Source: Oceanococcus atlanticus (GTDB taxonomy: Bacteria > Pseudomonadota > Gammaproteobacteria > Nevskiales > Oceanococcaceae). Taken from it: a stretch of 64,000 nucleotides of DNA. Positions 47,740-57,918 of this stretch are shown piece after piece. The stretch is from NCBI RefSeq assembly GCF_002088235.1, contig NZ_AQQV01000004.1:124001-188000 (forward strand), given 5' to 3'. The notes below the pieces were generated by a model that worked only from the letters and a program-made list of their open reading frames with translations, had not been told where the DNA came from and made no database searches. How positions within the stretch are numbered: position 1 is the stretch's first letter; each line of letters opens with the position of its first letter. Position numbers and translations under genes: made by a program.

Positions 47740-50208
47740 ATGCGTTTGATCAAATATCTGTTCATCTTCGGTCTTGTCTGCGGTGTTCTCGCCGCTATCG
47801 GCGTGGCTGGTGTGGTGTGGCATTTCTCTCAGGACTTGCCGTCAACCGAAGGCTTGAGAGATGTCCGTTTGCAAGTCCCACTGCGGATTTATTCCGCGGA
47901 TAACCAGCTAATAGGCGAATACGGTGCGGAGCGCCGCGAACCCCTGGCCTATCAGGAGATTCCTGATCCGTTGATCAAGGCCTTTCTGGCCGCGGAAGAT
48001 GACCGCTTCTTCAAGCACCCCGGGGTGGATTACCAGGGCCTGCTGCGTGCGGCCTGGGTGCTTGCCCTGACAGGCGAGAAGGCCCAGGGCGGCAGCACCA
48101 TTACGATGCAGTTGGCACGCAATTTTTTCCTCAGCTCGGAGAAAAGCTATGTGCGCAAAGTGCGTGAAATCCTGCTCGCATTGCAGATGGAGCGCCAGCT
48201 CAGCAAGCAAGAAATCCTGACGTTTTACCTGAACAAGATTTTCCTCGGCCACCGCGCCTACGGGATCGGTGCAGCAGCCAAGGTGTATTACGGCAAAGAG
48301 CTGCCGGACCTGAGCCTGGCGCAGATGGCAATGATCGCCGGTTTGCCCAAAGCGCCATCACGCTACAACCCGATATCCGGTCCGCAACGTGCCCTGTTAC
48401 GTCGCAACTATGTGCTGCGGCGTATGCGCGAGTTGGAGTACATCGATGATGCGGCATACCAGACGGCGCTGGACGAGCCAATCAGTGCGGAACTGCGGCG
48501 TGCCACCATCGATCTGGAAGCGCATTACGTGGCCGAGTATGCGCGAGGGCGCATCATCAACCAGTTTGGTCTGGACGCCTACACCAGTGGCATCGAGGTT
48601 GTGACGACCATTCATGCCAAGCCGCAGCGTGCAGCCGTTGCGGCCTTGCGCAAAAATCTCATTGACTACGATTTGCGCCATGGCTACCGAGGTCCGGAAG
48701 CGCAGCTCGGCGATCTTGGGCAGGAACTCGATGGGCTCGATGGGGCTGAGCTGGAAACCGTGCTTGGCCCGATGCTGGAGGAATTTTCCTCCGTTGGTGG
48801 TTTGGAGCCCGCCTTGGTGCTGGCCGTGGATGAGTCAACGATTCGGGTCTGGTCGAGCGACAGTGGCGTGTTGACCTTGGATGCCAACGAGCAGCCTTAT
48901 GAAAAGCTTGATCAGGTGCTGACGCATGGTGATCTGGTTCGCCTGAAGGCGGCCGATGCAGAGGATGGCAAGACAAGCTGGTCCTTGGCGCAGGTTCCTG
49001 AAGTACAGGGTGCGTTGGTGTCGATAGATCCGCAAAACGGCGCAGTGCTGGCGATGGCCGGTGGCTTTGATTATTTCGCCAGCAAGTTCAACCGCGCGAT
49101 GCAGGCCCAGCGTCAGCCGGGCTCATCCTTCAAGCCGTTCGTTTACTCTGCCGCGCTTGAGAACGGGTTTACCCCGGCAACCGTCATCAATGATGCGCCT
49201 GTCGTTTTCCATGATGCGGCCTTGGGGGGCGCATGGCGCCCTCAAAACTACAGTGGTCGCTTCTACGGCCCCACACCGTTGCGCACCGGTTTGTACAACT
49301 CGCGTAATCTGGTGGCGATCCGGGTGCTGGAAGGTGCGGGCCTGGATACCGTGCGCAATTATGTAACGCGCTTTGGCTTTGAGCGCGACCGTATCCCGCG
49401 TGATCTGTCCATGGCGCTGGGCACCGGGGTCTTCAGTCCACTGGAGATGGCCGGTGGCTTTGCTGTCTTTGCCAACGGTGGTTATCGCGTTGAGCCTTAT
49501 CTGATTGAACAGGTGCGAACAGCTGAGGGCGAGGTCTTGCATCAAGCTTTGCCACCCAGCGTGTGCGAGGCAGCGTGCCAGCGTGAGCGCGATGCCGAGC
49601 TTAAGGCTCAGGCAGAAATGACCGAGGTGCGCGAGGCACTGGGAACCAGCGCGTTGCAGGGTGAGGTGCAGGAGATGGTTTTTCCGCCCGCAGCTGAGCG
49701 CGTCATCAGCGAGGCCAATGCTTATGTGATGACGGACATGCTGCGTGATGTCGTGCAACGCGGCACTGCGCGTCGTGCGCGTCAGCTTGGGCGCAACGAT
49801 CTGGCTGGAAAAACCGGCACCACCAACGATCAGATCGATGCATGGTTCTGTGGCTTCAATGCGCGCCATGTTGCGGTGTCATGGGTTGGCTTTGACGACA
49901 TCAAGCCTCTGGGCTCGCGTGAGACCGGCAGTCGTGCTGCGTTGCCCATGTGGATTGACTACATGGGTGTCGCCCTCGATGGTGTTCCCAGCCAGGTGCG
50001 ACCGCAACCGGCCGGTGTGGTCAGCGCACGCATCGACCCGGAAACCGGCATGCTCGCATCCTACGGCTCGGCCAACGCGCAATTCGAGATCTTTATCGAA
50101 GGCAAGCTGCCCGAGGCCGCTGATTATGGTTACGCCGCGCAGGATGGCGTGACCGTCGAAGGCGCGCCGCCGAGCCGTGAAGATGAGCTGCTTGAGGATA
50201 TTTTTTGA
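47740..50208 (+). CDS. mrcA: Penicillin-binding protein 1A (bifunctional transglycosylase/transpeptidase)
   Basis: Builds and cross-links peptidoglycan at the inner membrane. 822 residues: membrane anchor (YLFIFGLVCGVLAAIGVAGV), GT51 domain with catalytic Glu86 in AAEDDRFFKHPGVD and GGSTITMQLARN, an OB-like insert domain (about 310-420), and the transpeptidase with SSFKP (about residue 460), YNSRN and KTGTT (about 690). Length is normal for proteobacterial PBP1A (PonA). Divergent from pilM. Its stop overlaps the start of the next gene (TTGA). Confidence 0.96.
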   Translation: MRLIKYLFIFGLVCGVLAAIGVAGVVWHFSQDLPSTEGLRDVRLQVPLRIYSADNQLIGEYGAERREPLAYQEIPDPLIKAFLAAEDDRFFKHPGVDYQGLLRAAWVLALTGEKAQGGSTITMQLARNFFLSSEKSYVRKVREILLALQMERQLSKQEILTFYLNKIFLGHRAYGIGAAAKVYYGKELPDLSLAQMAMIAGLPKAPSRYNPISGPQRALLRRNYVLRRMRELEYIDDAAYQTALDEPISAELRRATIDLEAHYVAEYARGRIINQFGLDAYTSGIEVVTTIHAKPQRAAVAALRKNLIDYDLRHGYRGPEAQLGDLGQELDGLDGAELETVLGPMLEEFSSVGGLEPALVLAVDESTIRVWSSDSGVLTLDANEQPYEKLDQVLTHGDLVRLKAADAEDGKTSWSLAQVPEVQGALVSIDPQNGAVLAMAGGFDYFASKFNRAMQAQRQPGSSFKPFVYSAALENGFTPATVINDAPVVFHDAALGGAWRPQNYSGRFYGPTPLRTGLYNSRNLVAIRVLEGAGLDTVRNYVTRFGFERDRIPRDLSMALGTGVFSPLEMAGGFAVFANGGYRVEPYLIEQVRTAEGEVLHQALPPSVCEAACQRERDAELKAQAEMTEVREALGTSALQGEVQEMVFPPAAERVISEANAYVMTDMLRDVVQRGTARRARQLGRNDLAGKTGTTNDQIDAWFCGFNARHVAVSWVGFDDIKPLGSRETGSRAALPMWIDYMGVALDGVPSQVRPQPAGVVSARIDPETGMLASYGSANAQFEIFIEGKLPEAADYGYAAQDGVTVEGAPPSREDELLEDIF

Positions 50209-50807
50209 GCTACGGCGAAGATCTGCGCAGCGAAATTGCGCGCGAAGCGGCCCGCTTGATGTGTGAGCAGGGTGTTAAGGATTTCGCCCTGGCCAAAAGC
50301 AAGGCGACCGAAAGTCTTACCGGCGGCACGCGGGCGCCGGTGCCCAGCAACGCCGAGATCGCAGAATCTGTGCGCGACTATCTGGAAGTGATGGATGGCG
50401 CCGCCTGGGCGAGCCGCTTGCGAGGGTTGCGTGAAATAGCGATCAAAGCCATGCGGCTCACCTCGGAGTTCAACCCGCGTGCGGTGGGCGCGGTTGTAAA
50501 CGGTTTGGCGACCCCGCGCAGCAGCGTGGTCCTGCATGTATTCAGCCCGTTTGACGAAGCCCTGGATTTTTTCCTCGGCGACCGCAACATACCGTTCGAC
50601 GATGAAGAGCGCCGCGTGTTGCATCCCTCAGGCCGCGAGCTGCGCCGGCCCAGCTGCCTGTTCCTGGCCGATGAGACGGAAGTTGAGCTGGTCATATTTG
50701 GCCTGGATGATCGGCGTTGGTCGCCGCTTTCACCGATAGACGGCAAACCAATGACGCGCTGGGACCTGCCGACCCTGCAGGCCAGTCTGGCTGACACCGA
50801 GGCATAA
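50205..50807 (+). CDS. Conserved hypothetical protein coupled to PBP1A gene
   Basis: 200 residues, soluble, no signal peptide. It starts SYGEDLRSEIAREAARLMCE, continues QGVKDFALAKSKATESL, and has an alpha-beta middle (SSVVLHVFSPFDEALDFFL, VELVIFGLDDRRW). I do not recognise a characterised family; the pattern resembles a small nucleotidyltransferase-like fold, but no catalytic motif is clear enough to claim it. It begins at a TTG overlapping the PBP1A stop, so it depends on translational coupling. The function is unknown; a cell-envelope role is only suggested by the neighbour. Confidence 0.72.
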   Translation: MSYGEDLRSEIAREAARLMCEQGVKDFALAKSKATESLTGGTRAPVPSNAEIAESVRDYLEVMDGAAWASRLRGLREIAIKAMRLTSEFNPRAVGAVVNGLATPRSSVVLHVFSPFDEALDFFLGDRNIPFDDEERRVLHPSGRELRRPSCLFLADETEVELVIFGLDDRRWSPLSPIDGKPMTRWDLPTLQASLADTEA

Positions 50808-50837
50808 AAAAACCGCGACCTCCGAAGGAGGCCGCGG
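50806..50837 (-). terminator. Rho-independent terminator of gltA
   Basis: Stem CCGCG and CCTCC pairing with GGAGG and CGCGG, with one A-C mismatch and a GAA loop. Seven A on its left read as a T-run on the minus strand. It sits 22 bases beyond the gltA stop and touches the end of the convergent hypothetical gene. Confidence 0.85.
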
Positions 50838-50859
50838 CTGATCTTGGCGTCCTGCCGAC

Positions 50860-52152
50860 TTAGCGCTGCTTGATGTCGACGTAGTCGCGGCGCGGACTGC
50901 CGGTGTAGATCTGACGCGGACGCCCGATGCGGTTGCCCGGGTCGGCGGTCATTTCCTGCCAGTGCGCAGCCCAGCCCACGGTGCGGGCAATGGCGAACAT
51001 CGGGGTCATCATTGAGACCGGAATGCCCAGCGCTTTGTAGATGATGCCGGAGTAGAAGTCGACGTTCGGGTAGAGCTTCTTCTCCTTGAAGTAATCATCT
51101 TCCAGTGCGACCTGTTCCAGCTTCATGGCCAGTTCGAACTTGGGATCGTTTTCCATGCCCAGGTGCGACAACACTTTGTGGCAATGCTCGCGGATGATGG
51201 TGGCGCGCGGATCGAAGTTCTTGTACACACGATGGCCGAAGCCCATCAGGCGGAACGGATCGTTCTTGTCCTTGGCCTTGGCGATGAATTTGTCGGCGTT
51301 GGAAATATCGCCGATCTGATCCAGCATGCGCAGCACGGCTTCGTTGGCGCCGCCGTGAGCCGGGCCCCACAGGGCGGTGATGCCTGCGGCAATCGCGGCG
51401 TACGGATTACAGCCGGTGGAGCCGGCCAGACGCACCGTCGAGGTGGAGGCGTTCTGCTCGTGGTCAGCGTGCAGGATGAACAGCACATCCAGGGCCTTGG
51501 CCGCGACCGGGTCGACTTCATACGCTTCTGCCGGCACCGCAAACAGCATGTGCAGCAGGTTGGAGCAGTAGTCGAGGTTGTTCTGCGGGTACATGAACGG
51601 CTGACCGATCGAGCGCTTGTAAGCCGCGGCGGCGATGGTCGGAATCTTGGCGATCATGCGGCGCGCAAAGATGTTGCGATGCTCGGGATCGTTGATGTTG
51701 GTGGTGTCGTGGTAGAACGCAGACAGCGAAGCGACCACGCCAGCCATCATGGCCATCGGGTGTGCGTCGTAGCGGAAGCCGTTGAAGAAGCTGCGCAGCG
51801 ACTCATTGAACATCGTGTGGTAGCGGATCGCCTGGTCGAACTCTTCCAGTTGCGCGGCGCTCGGCAGCTCACCGTAAAGCAGCAGGTAGCAGACTTCGAT
51901 GAAGCTGGAGTTGTTGGCCAGCTGGTCGACCGGATAGCCACGGTACAGCAACACGCCCTGGCCACCGTCGATGTAGGTGATGGCCGAGTCGCAGCTGCAG
52001 GTCGAGTTGAAGCTGGGGTCGTAGGTGAAGGTGCCGGTGGCGCCATACAGGCCACGTACATCAACCGCTTTGGGTCCCAGAGTACCCTCGACCAGAGGCA
52101 GGTCGGTGTTTTGACCTTCCGGGCTGGTAAGGACGAATTTGCTGTCGCTCAT
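50860..52152 (-). CDS. gltA: Citrate synthase (type II)
   Basis: Condenses oxaloacetate and acetyl-CoA, entry to the TCA cycle. About 430 residues, the NADH-sensitive hexameric type of gram-negative bacteria: [24 protein letters not shown] near the N-terminus with YRGYPVDQL, catalytic histidines in [17 protein letters not shown] and [15 protein letters not shown], and [14 protein letters not shown] with the catalytic aspartate region. Start at ATG 52152 with GGAG seven bases upstream. It follows the malic enzyme gene by 43 bases and may share its transcript. Confidence 0.97.
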   Translation of the reverse strand: MSDSKFVLTSPEGQNTDLPLVEGTLGPKAVDVRGLYGATGTFTYDPSFNSTCSCDSAITYIDGGQGVLLYRGYPVDQLANNSSFIEVCYLLLYGELPSAAQLEEFDQAIRYHTMFNESLRSFFNGFRYDAHPMAMMAGVVASLSAFYHDTTNINDPEHRNIFARRMIAKIPTIAAAAYKRSIGQPFMYPQNNLDYCSNLLHMLFAVPAEAYEVDPVAAKALDVLFILHADHEQNASTSTVRLAGSTGCNPYAAIAAGITALWGPAHGGANEAVLRMLDQIGDISNADKFIAKAKDKNDPFRLMGFGHRVYKNFDPRATIIREHCHKVLSHLGMENDPKFELAMKLEQVALEDDYFKEKKLYPNVDFYSGIIYKALGIPVSMMTPMFAIARTVGWAAHWQEMTADPGNRIGRPRQIYTGSPRRDYVDIKQR

Positions 52153-52195
52153 CATGATCTCCAATGGTGCAGCACGGACGTAAGGCTGCGGCCTG

Positions 52196-53449
52196 TCAGT
52201 TGTCTTGGTAATGCGCCGGGTAGGGTGCGCGGGCGGCGCCAGACTCTACGGCGGCGCGCGCCACGGCGTTGGGTACCACGTCGATCAGACGCGGATCCAG
52301 CGGCGTGGGAATAATGTAGTCCGGACCGAACGACCAGCTTTCGCGGTCGTAGGCGTCCAGCACGGTGCGCGGAACCGGTTCGTGCGCCAGCGCCCGCAGG
52401 GCTTCGACCGCGGCCAGATGCATGGCCTGGTTGATGGTCTTGGCGTGCACGTCGAGGGCGCCGCGAAAAATGAACGGGAAGCCCAGTACGTTGTTGACCT
52501 GATTGGGGTAGTCGCTGCGACCGGTTGCCATGATCAGATCGGCACGCACGCTTTGTGCCACTTCCGGCAGGATTTCCGGGGTCGGGTTCGACAGTGCGAA
52601 CACCACGGGCTTTTCGGCCATGCTGGCGATCATGTCGGCATCAACCAGTCCGGGGCCAGACACGCCGATGAACACGTCGGCGCCGTGCATGGCTTCGCTC
52701 AGGGTGCGTGGGCCGTCACCGCTGCGCGCAAACTCGGCCTTGTAATCGGGCAGGTTGTCGCGATCGTCATAGATCACGCCGGCGCGATCGATCACGAACA
52801 TGTTGTCGCGGGCCGCGCCCAGCGCCTGACACAGGCGCAACGAGGCCATGCCGGCGGCGCCGGCACCCAGGCACACGATGCGCACATCTTCAATGCGCTT
52901 GCCTTGCAGTTCCAGCGCATTCAGCAGGCCGGCGGCAACAATGATCGCGGTGCCGTGCTGGTCGTCATGAAAGACCGGGATGTCGAGGCGTTCCTGCAGC
53001 GCTTTTTCGATCTCGAAGCAATGCGGTGCCGCAATGTCTTCAAGATTGATGCCGCCAAAGGTCACGCCAATGCGCGCCACGGTGTCGATGAACTGTTCCG
53101 GCGTTTCGGATTCGACTTCGATGTCGAACACGTCGACATCGGCGAATTTCTTGAACAGCACCGCCTTGCCTTCCATCACCGGCTTTGACGCCAGTGCGCC
53201 GGCTTTGCCCAGGCCGAGCACGGCTGAGCCGTCACTGATGACAGCGACCAGATTACCCTTGGAGGTATAACGGTACGCATCCGCCGGTTCGGCCATGATG
53301 GCTCGCACCGGCTCGGCCACACCAGGCGTGTAGGCCAGAGCCAGTTCGGCCGGCGTAGTGAACGGCTTGGTCACCGCGATGGCGAGTTTCCCCGGTCGCG
53401 GTTTCTCGTGGTAATCGAGTGCGGCTTGTTTGCGGGGGTTGTCGGTCAT
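52196..53449 (-). CDS. Malic enzyme, short form (no phosphotransacetylase domain)
   Basis: Oxidative decarboxylation of malate to pyruvate with NAD(P). 417 residues: the N-terminal malic domain ([38 protein letters not shown]), metal site [10 protein letters not shown], and the Rossmann motif [12 protein letters not shown]. It lacks the C-terminal phosphate acetyltransferase-like domain of E. coli MaeB, so it is a truncated-architecture MaeB relative and may be regulated differently. A weak promoter-like pair, TTGTAC and TATGAA 17 bases apart, precedes it in the gap to rpmE. Confidence 0.94.
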   Translation of the reverse strand: MTDNPRKQAALDYHEKPRPGKLAIAVTKPFTTPAELALAYTPGVAEPVRAIMAEPADAYRYTSKGNLVAVISDGSAVLGLGKAGALASKPVMEGKAVLFKKFADVDVFDIEVESETPEQFIDTVARIGVTFGGINLEDIAAPHCFEIEKALQERLDIPVFHDDQHGTAIIVAAGLLNALELQGKRIEDVRIVCLGAGAAGMASLRLCQALGAARDNMFVIDRAGVIYDDRDNLPDYKAEFARSGDGPRTLSEAMHGADVFIGVSGPGLVDADMIASMAEKPVVFALSNPTPEILPEVAQSVRADLIMATGRSDYPNQVNNVLGFPFIFRGALDVHAKTINQAMHLAAVEALRALAHEPVPRTVLDAYDRESWSFGPDYIIPTPLDPRLIDVVPNAVARAAVESGAARAPYPAHYQDN

Positions 53450-53506
53450 ACGGTAACGCCCGTGTTCATAGTGCTGCGCTCGATCAGGTACAAGAAATAG
53501 GTTCGA

Positions 53507-53707
53507 TTAGGAGCCGTAACGTTCGCGGAACTTGGACACGCGACCACCGGAGTCCAGGACCTTCTGCTTACCGGTGTAGAACGGATGGCATTCCGAGCAC
53601 ACTTCGATCTGCAGATCTTCGCCCATGGTGGAGCGGGTTTCGAATTTGTTTCCGCAGCTGCAGGTGACCTGAATGGCCGCATACTGGGGATGGATATCGG
53701 GTTTCAT
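53507..53707 (-). CDS. rpmE: 50S ribosomal protein L31, zinc-binding form
   Basis: 66 residues: [36 protein letters not shown] and a basic C-terminus. The cysteine set CSC plus CSEC is the zinc-binding (C+) type, which can be replaced by a zinc-free paralogue under zinc starvation; no such paralogue is in the window. The start at 53707 matches the family exactly; the upstream open frame overlaps hemW and is ignored. Confidence 0.97.
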   Translation of the reverse strand: MKPDIHPQYAAIQVTCSCGNKFETRSTMGEDLQIEVCSECHPFYTGKQKVLDSGGRVSKFRERYGS

Positions 53708-53747
53708 GACTTCTGCTCGCAAGGCAAGAGAAAAAAGGGCGCGTAGT

Positions 53748-54905
53748 CTACTGAAATGCGCTGATTTCGGCAAAGCATTCGAGCAGGCGGTTCAGATGGC
53801 GCCGCCCCAGCGGTGTGCGGGTGATCTGATTTTCCTTGGTGCGCATCAATCCCAGCGCACAGGCCTCATCGATGGCCGGCCTCAGCACGGCGAAGTCGAG
53901 ACCGGTGGTGCGCTCAAAACGGGCGCGACTGAACGCCCCATCGATACGCAGCGTGTTGAGCGCAAATTCGCTGATCAACTCTTGCGCATCGGGCCAGCTT
54001 TCACGCGCCAGCGCCGCCGCGCTGCCGGCCCCGGCCATGTATTTTTGCGGTGAGCGCAGGCGCGCACGACGGCGTACGCCCTGGCTGAAGCTGAGCTTGC
54101 CGTGTGCCCCCGCGCCCAGGCCCAGGTAGTCGCCGAAGCGCCAGTAATTGAGGTTGTGGGCTGCACGGCGACCGGTTTGCGCGAAGGCCGAGACCTCATA
54201 GCGCCGATAGCCGGCGCGGGTGAGTCTGGCCAGGCCGGCATCCTCGATGTCAGCCTGGGCATCGTTGTCCGGCAGCTCAGGAGGGTGCTGGGCGAATGCG
54301 GTGCCTTCTTCGATGGTCAGCTGGTACCAGGAGATATGTTCAGGGCGGAGGTCGATGGCGCGCTCAAGGTCGTCCATGGCCTGGGCAAAACCTTGCCCCG
54401 GCAGACCGTGCATGAGGTCGAGATTGATATTGTCGAATCCGGCCTCGCGGGCCAGCGCATAGGCGTGTTGCGCAGCACTGGCGGTGTGGATACGGCCGAG
54501 TTGCTGCAGTTGGGCATCATCGAAACTCTGCACCCCGATCGACAGGCGGTTGACCCCGCCACGGCGATAACCGGCGAAGTGCGCGGCATCGGCGGTGCCG
54601 GGGTTGGCCTCGAGCGTGATCTCGGTGTCATCGGCGATATCCAGACGCTGACGCAGCGCCGCCACGATGCGGGCGATGGCCTCGCCACTGAACAGGCTGG
54701 GAGTGCCGCCACCAAAAAACACCGCCTGCACGCGTGGCCACTGAGCCCGGCTTTGCAGTTCGAAATCGAGATCGCGAATCAGGGCATCAACATAGCGCTG
54801 CTCGTCGGGCTGCCCGGCGTGTGAGTTGAAATCACAGTAGGGGCATTTGCGCACGCACCAGGGCAGGTGCACATAGACGGTTAGCGGCAGGTGGGGGCTT
54901 GGCAC
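53748..54905 (-). CDS. hemW: HemW-like radical SAM heme chaperone
   Basis: About 385 residues. Radical-SAM cluster motif CVRKCPYC (CxxxCxxC) in [62 protein letters not shown] and a C-terminal winged-helix HemN_C part. The cysteine pattern is that of HemW, once annotated as oxygen-independent coproporphyrinogen oxidase; it is a heme-trafficking protein, not HemN. A GTG at 54905 directly before [15 protein letters not shown] is the likely start, 10 bases after rdgB. Confidence 0.93.
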   Translation of the reverse strand: MPSPHLPLTVYVHLPWCVRKCPYCDFNSHAGQPDEQRYVDALIRDLDFELQSRAQWPRVQAVFFGGGTPSLFSGEAIARIVAALRQRLDIADDTEITLEANPGTADAAHFAGYRRGGVNRLSIGVQSFDDAQLQQLGRIHTASAAQHAYALAREAGFDNINLDLMHGLPGQGFAQAMDDLERAIDLRPEHISWYQLTIEEGTAFAQHPPELPDNDAQADIEDAGLARLTRAGYRRYEVSAFAQTGRRAAHNLNYWRFGDYLGLGAGAHGKLSFSQGVRRRARLRSPQKYMAGAGSAAALARESWPDAQELISEFALNTLRIDGAFSRARFERTTGLDFAVLRPAIDEACALGLMRTKENQITRTPLGRRHLNRLLECFAEISAFQ

Positions 54906-54915
54906 GCGGGTGGGC

Positions 54916-55515
54916 TCAGGCAGCTGACAGCTGGCGCAGCAGATCGGCGATGGCCTGACCGCGATGTGAGCGGGCCAGCTTGTCCTCACGGCTCAGCTGC
55001 GCTGCGCTGCGCTGCAATTGCGGATCGACGAACAGCGGGTCATAACCGAAGCCGCCGTCACCCGATGGTTGATCAGCGATATGTCCTTTCCACTCGCCAC
55101 GGGCGATCAGCGGCGAGGGATCGTCGGCACTGCGCACCAGTGCGATGACGCAGACAAAGCGGGCGCCGCGCTGTTCGGGCGGCACATCGGCCAGGGCGGC
55201 CAGCAGCTTGCGGTTGTTGTCGGCATCGCTGGCCTGATCGCCGGCATAACGGGCGGAATAGACCCCGGGCGCGCCGTTCAGGGCATCGACCGCCAGACCC
55301 GAGTCATCGGCCAGGCTGGGCAGCCCGCTGCGTGCCGCAGCATGGCGCGCCTTGATCAGGGCATTGGCTTCGAAAGTGTCGCCCGTTTCTTCGGGGCTGT
55401 GATCAGTCCAGTCACTGATGGGCTTGAGTTCATGGCCCAGCGGCGCCAGTGCGTGTTGCAGCTCGGCCAGCTTGCCGCGGTTGCCGCTGGCCAGGACCCA
55501 GACATCCTTGCTCAT
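54916..55515 (-). CDS. rdgB: XTP/dITP diphosphatase (RdgB/HAM1)
   Basis: Removes non-canonical purine nucleotides. 199 residues: VLASGNRGKLAELQHAL, substrate and metal motif LADDSGLAVDALNGAPGVYS with SARYAG, GDGGFGYDPLFV, and the final SHRGQAI. Cytoplasmic. It lies five bases after rph and 10 bases before hemW, in the common order rph-rdgB-hemW. Confidence 0.97.
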   Translation of the reverse strand: MSKDVWVLASGNRGKLAELQHALAPLGHELKPISDWTDHSPEETGDTFEANALIKARHAAARSGLPSLADDSGLAVDALNGAPGVYSARYAGDQASDADNNRKLLAALADVPPEQRGARFVCVIALVRSADDPSPLIARGEWKGHIADQPSGDGGFGYDPLFVDPQLQRSAAQLSREDKLARSHRGQAIADLLRQLSAA

Positions 55516-55520
55516 GGTTT

Positions 55521-56228
55521 TCAGCCGGCCAGTGCCTGGGCCTGAATCTGGTGCAGCTGGCGGATGCCGGCGCCGGCCAGATCCAACATGGCGTCCAATT
55601 CCTCGCGGCGGTAGGCGTGGCCTTCAGCCGTGCCTTGCACTTCGATGAAGCCGCCGGCTTCGTTCATCACCACGTTCATGTCGGTTTCGGCGACGGAGTC
55701 TTCGTCGTAGTCGAGATCAAGAACCGGAGTGCCGTTGTAAATGCCAACCGAGATGGCGGCGACCTGACCAAACACCGGGCTGCGCTTCAGGCCCAGCGTG
55801 GCGATGGCCTGGCACAGGGCCACGTAGCCGCCGGTGATGCTGGCGGTGCGGGTGCCGCCGTCGGCCTGCAGCACATCGCAGTCGACAACAATGGAGCGCT
55901 CACCCAGCGCGGTCAGGTCAACCGCAGCACGCAACGAGCGGCCGATCAGACGCTGGATTTCCTGGGTTCGGCCGGACTGCTTGCCGCGGGCGGCTTCGCG
56001 GCCCATGCGCGAATGGGTTGAGCGCGGCAGCATGCCGTACTCGGCCGTTACCCAGCCTTTGCCGCTGCCCCGCAGCCATGGCGGTGTGCGCTCTTCCACC
56101 GAAGCGGTGCACAGCACATGGGTGTCGCCGAAGCGGATCAAGGCCGAGCCTTCAGCGTGGCGGGCGAAACCGGGTTCGATGGTGACCGGGCGTAGGGCAT
56201 CGGCGGCGCGGCCGCTGGGTCGTGACAT
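55521..56228 (-). CDS. rph: Ribonuclease PH
   Basis: Phosphorolytic 3'-5' exoribonuclease that trims tRNA 3' ends. 235 residues, full length: [33 protein letters not shown], the core [48 protein letters not shown] and [19 protein letters not shown] with the catalytic aspartates. It appears complete, with no frameshift of the kind known in E. coli K-12. It lies about 30 bases after the PP2C gene. Confidence 0.97.
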   Translation of the reverse strand: MSRPSGRAADALRPVTIEPGFARHAEGSALIRFGDTHVLCTASVEERTPPWLRGSGKGWVTAEYGMLPRSTHSRMGREAARGKQSGRTQEIQRLIGRSLRAAVDLTALGERSIVVDCDVLQADGGTRTASITGGYVALCQAIATLGLKRSPVFGQVAAISVGIYNGTPVLDLDYDEDSVAETDMNVVMNEAGGFIEVQGTAEGHAYRREELDAMLDLAGAGIRQLHQIQAQALAG

Positions 56229-56257
56229 GTGCTTTCCGGGCTGTAAAAAACCGCGGA

Positions 56258-57124
56258 TTATACGGACTCGAAACGAATCCGCAGGGCGGTGCAGTTGTCG
56301 GCACTGCCGGGGTTGCGCGCGACGGCGCGCTGCGCCAACTCTGTCAGCTCGATGTTGCTGCCCAGCTCATCCGGCTCGAGCGGGTCCCAGAAACCATCGG
56401 AACACAATAATAAGGTGTCGCCTGGCTGCAGTGGCGGGCACGGGGTGAGCTCAAGTGCCGGCGGAGGGCCGCCGCCCCCCAGGCAACGGGTCACCTGGTT
56501 GCGCATCGGGTGGTGGCGCGCGTCCTGCGGGCGAATATCGCCGCGTCGGACCATCATGGCGACCGCCGAGTGGTCACGTGTGACATGCACAATCTCGCCG
56601 CGGCGCAGGTGATAGGCGCGGCTGTCACCGGCGTGCGCGAACAGTACATTGGGGCCGTCAACCACGGCACAAACCACGGTCGTGCGGGGTTGTTGCCGTT
56701 CGCTCAAATCCGGCGCCACCGACTGAATGGCAAGGTGAGATTCCAGACCGATACGCTGGATCAACTGAGCGGCGGGCTGCTGGGCTTCATCGGCAAATAT
56801 GCGAGCCGCCACATCCATGACGCATTGGGCGGCCAGGGCGCCATCGGCGTGCCCGCCCATGCCGTCGGCAACGATCAGAAGCTGCCGCGAGCCGGAGGAG
56901 AATGTTTCGGCACGATCCTGGTTGTTGTGCCGGTCACCCTGCAGGCTGACGAATTCGCAAGGCGGCCATGATGGCGCCCGTTCGGCGTATATACTCGTGG
57001 CCTTCTCCCATCTCCACAGGCAATCATGGCAGCTTACCCCATCAGCAGCATGACTGGATACGCGCGCGGTCGTTGCGACTCGCCGGCCGGTGAACTGCAG
57101 CTGGAACTGCGCACCGTCAATCAC
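56258..57124 (-). CDS. PP2C-family serine/threonine phosphatase (5' end uncertain)
   Basis: Metal-dependent protein phosphatase of the PrpC/Stp type. The motifs are complete: [41 protein letters not shown] and [10 protein letters not shown]. Homologues begin close to [16 protein letters not shown], around 56965. In this frame, however, I find no ATG, GTG or TTG between there and the TTG at 57124, which would overlap the divergent yicC by about 100 bases. The real start may be a rare codon (CTG or ATA) near 56960-57010. An ATG at 56971 is in another frame and stops quickly. The substrates are unknown; no partner kinase gene is in the window. Confidence 0.85.
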   Translation of the reverse strand: MIDGAQFQLQFTGRRVATTARVSSHAADGVSCHDCLWRWEKATSIYAERAPSWPPCEFVSLQGDRHNNQDRAETFSSGSRQLLIVADGMGGHADGALAAQCVMDVAARIFADEAQQPAAQLIQRIGLESHLAIQSVAPDLSERQQPRTTVVCAVVDGPNVLFAHAGDSRAYHLRRGEIVHVTRDHSAVAMMVRRGDIRPQDARHHPMRNQVTRCLGGGGPPPALELTPCPPLQPGDTLLLCSDGFWDPLEPDELGSNIELTELAQRAVARNPGSADNCTALRIRFESV

Positions 57125-57901
57125 CGTTACCTCGATATCAGCCTGCGCGTACCGGAAGAATTGAGGGCGCTGGAAAACCCTTTGCGCGGCAAACTCAAGG
57201 GCGCGCTGGGGCGCGGCAAGGTCGAGGCCTATGTGCGCCTGCGTAGTGCCACGGATGAGGCGGCGCCACTGGATATCAATCGCGCCGCACTGGCCCAGCT
57301 GGCCAGCGCCGTGCGTGATGTTGAGGGCGAGTTTCCCGAGGCGATCAGCGTTGACCCGGTTGCGATACTGCGCTGGCCGGGCGTGCTGCGAGAGGCTGAC
57401 ATGGATATGTCAGCGCTGAGCCAGGCGTTCAGCCAGCTGGCGGACAGCACCATCGCTGATCTGCAGGCAGCGCGCCGCGATGAGGGCCAGCGCATGGCCG
57501 AGGTGATCGCCGCCCGCCTGGACAGCATCGAGGGCTTGGTCGAGCAGGTGCAGGTTCGTTTGCCGGTGCAGGCTCAACTGTGGCGCGAGAAGCTCGAGCA
57601 ACGCCTGGTCGAGATGACCGATATGGAGATTGAACGGCGCGAGCAGGCGCTGGTTCAATTCGTCCAGCGCCTCGACGTGGATGAGGAAATCGAGCGTTTG
57701 AAGAGCCACGTTGCCGCGGTGCGCGCGGAGCTGGACAACAGCGAACCGGTTGGCCGCAAACTGGATTTCTTCATGCAGGAGTTCAACCGCGAAGCCAACA
57801 CGCTGGGCTCCAAGTCCATGGACGCCGAGCTGACCAAGCTGGCCGTGGAGCTCAAGGTGGTGATCGAGCAGATGCGCGAGCAGGTGCAGAACATCGAGTG
57901 A
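57026..57901 (+). CDS. yicC: YicC-family endoribonuclease
   Basis: 291 residues of the YicC family: [10 protein letters not shown] near the start, [31 protein letters not shown], a long helical middle, and the conserved C-terminus KLDFFMQEFNREANTLGSKS followed by AVELKVVIEQMREQVQNIE. Family members are reported to be endoribonucleases acting in RNA turnover. The start at 57026 keeps six residues before the family motif; ATG 57050 is an alternative. It lies head-to-head with the PP2C gene. Confidence 0.95.
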   Translation: MAAYPISSMTGYARGRCDSPAGELQLELRTVNHRYLDISLRVPEELRALENPLRGKLKGALGRGKVEAYVRLRSATDEAAPLDINRAALAQLASAVRDVEGEFPEAISVDPVAILRWPGVLREADMDMSALSQAFSQLADSTIADLQAARRDEGQRMAEVIAARLDSIEGLVEQVQVRLPVQAQLWREKLEQRLVEMTDMEIERREQALVQFVQRLDVDEEIERLKSHVAAVRAELDNSEPVGRKLDFFMQEFNREANTLGSKSMDAELTKLAVELKVVIEQMREQVQNIE

Positions 57902-57918
57902 ATTGATCTGAGGCTGCG

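Noticed and set aside
53708-53773. Longer rpmE frame adding 22 residues
   Set aside because: It overlaps hemW, and L31 proteins begin at MKPDIHP.
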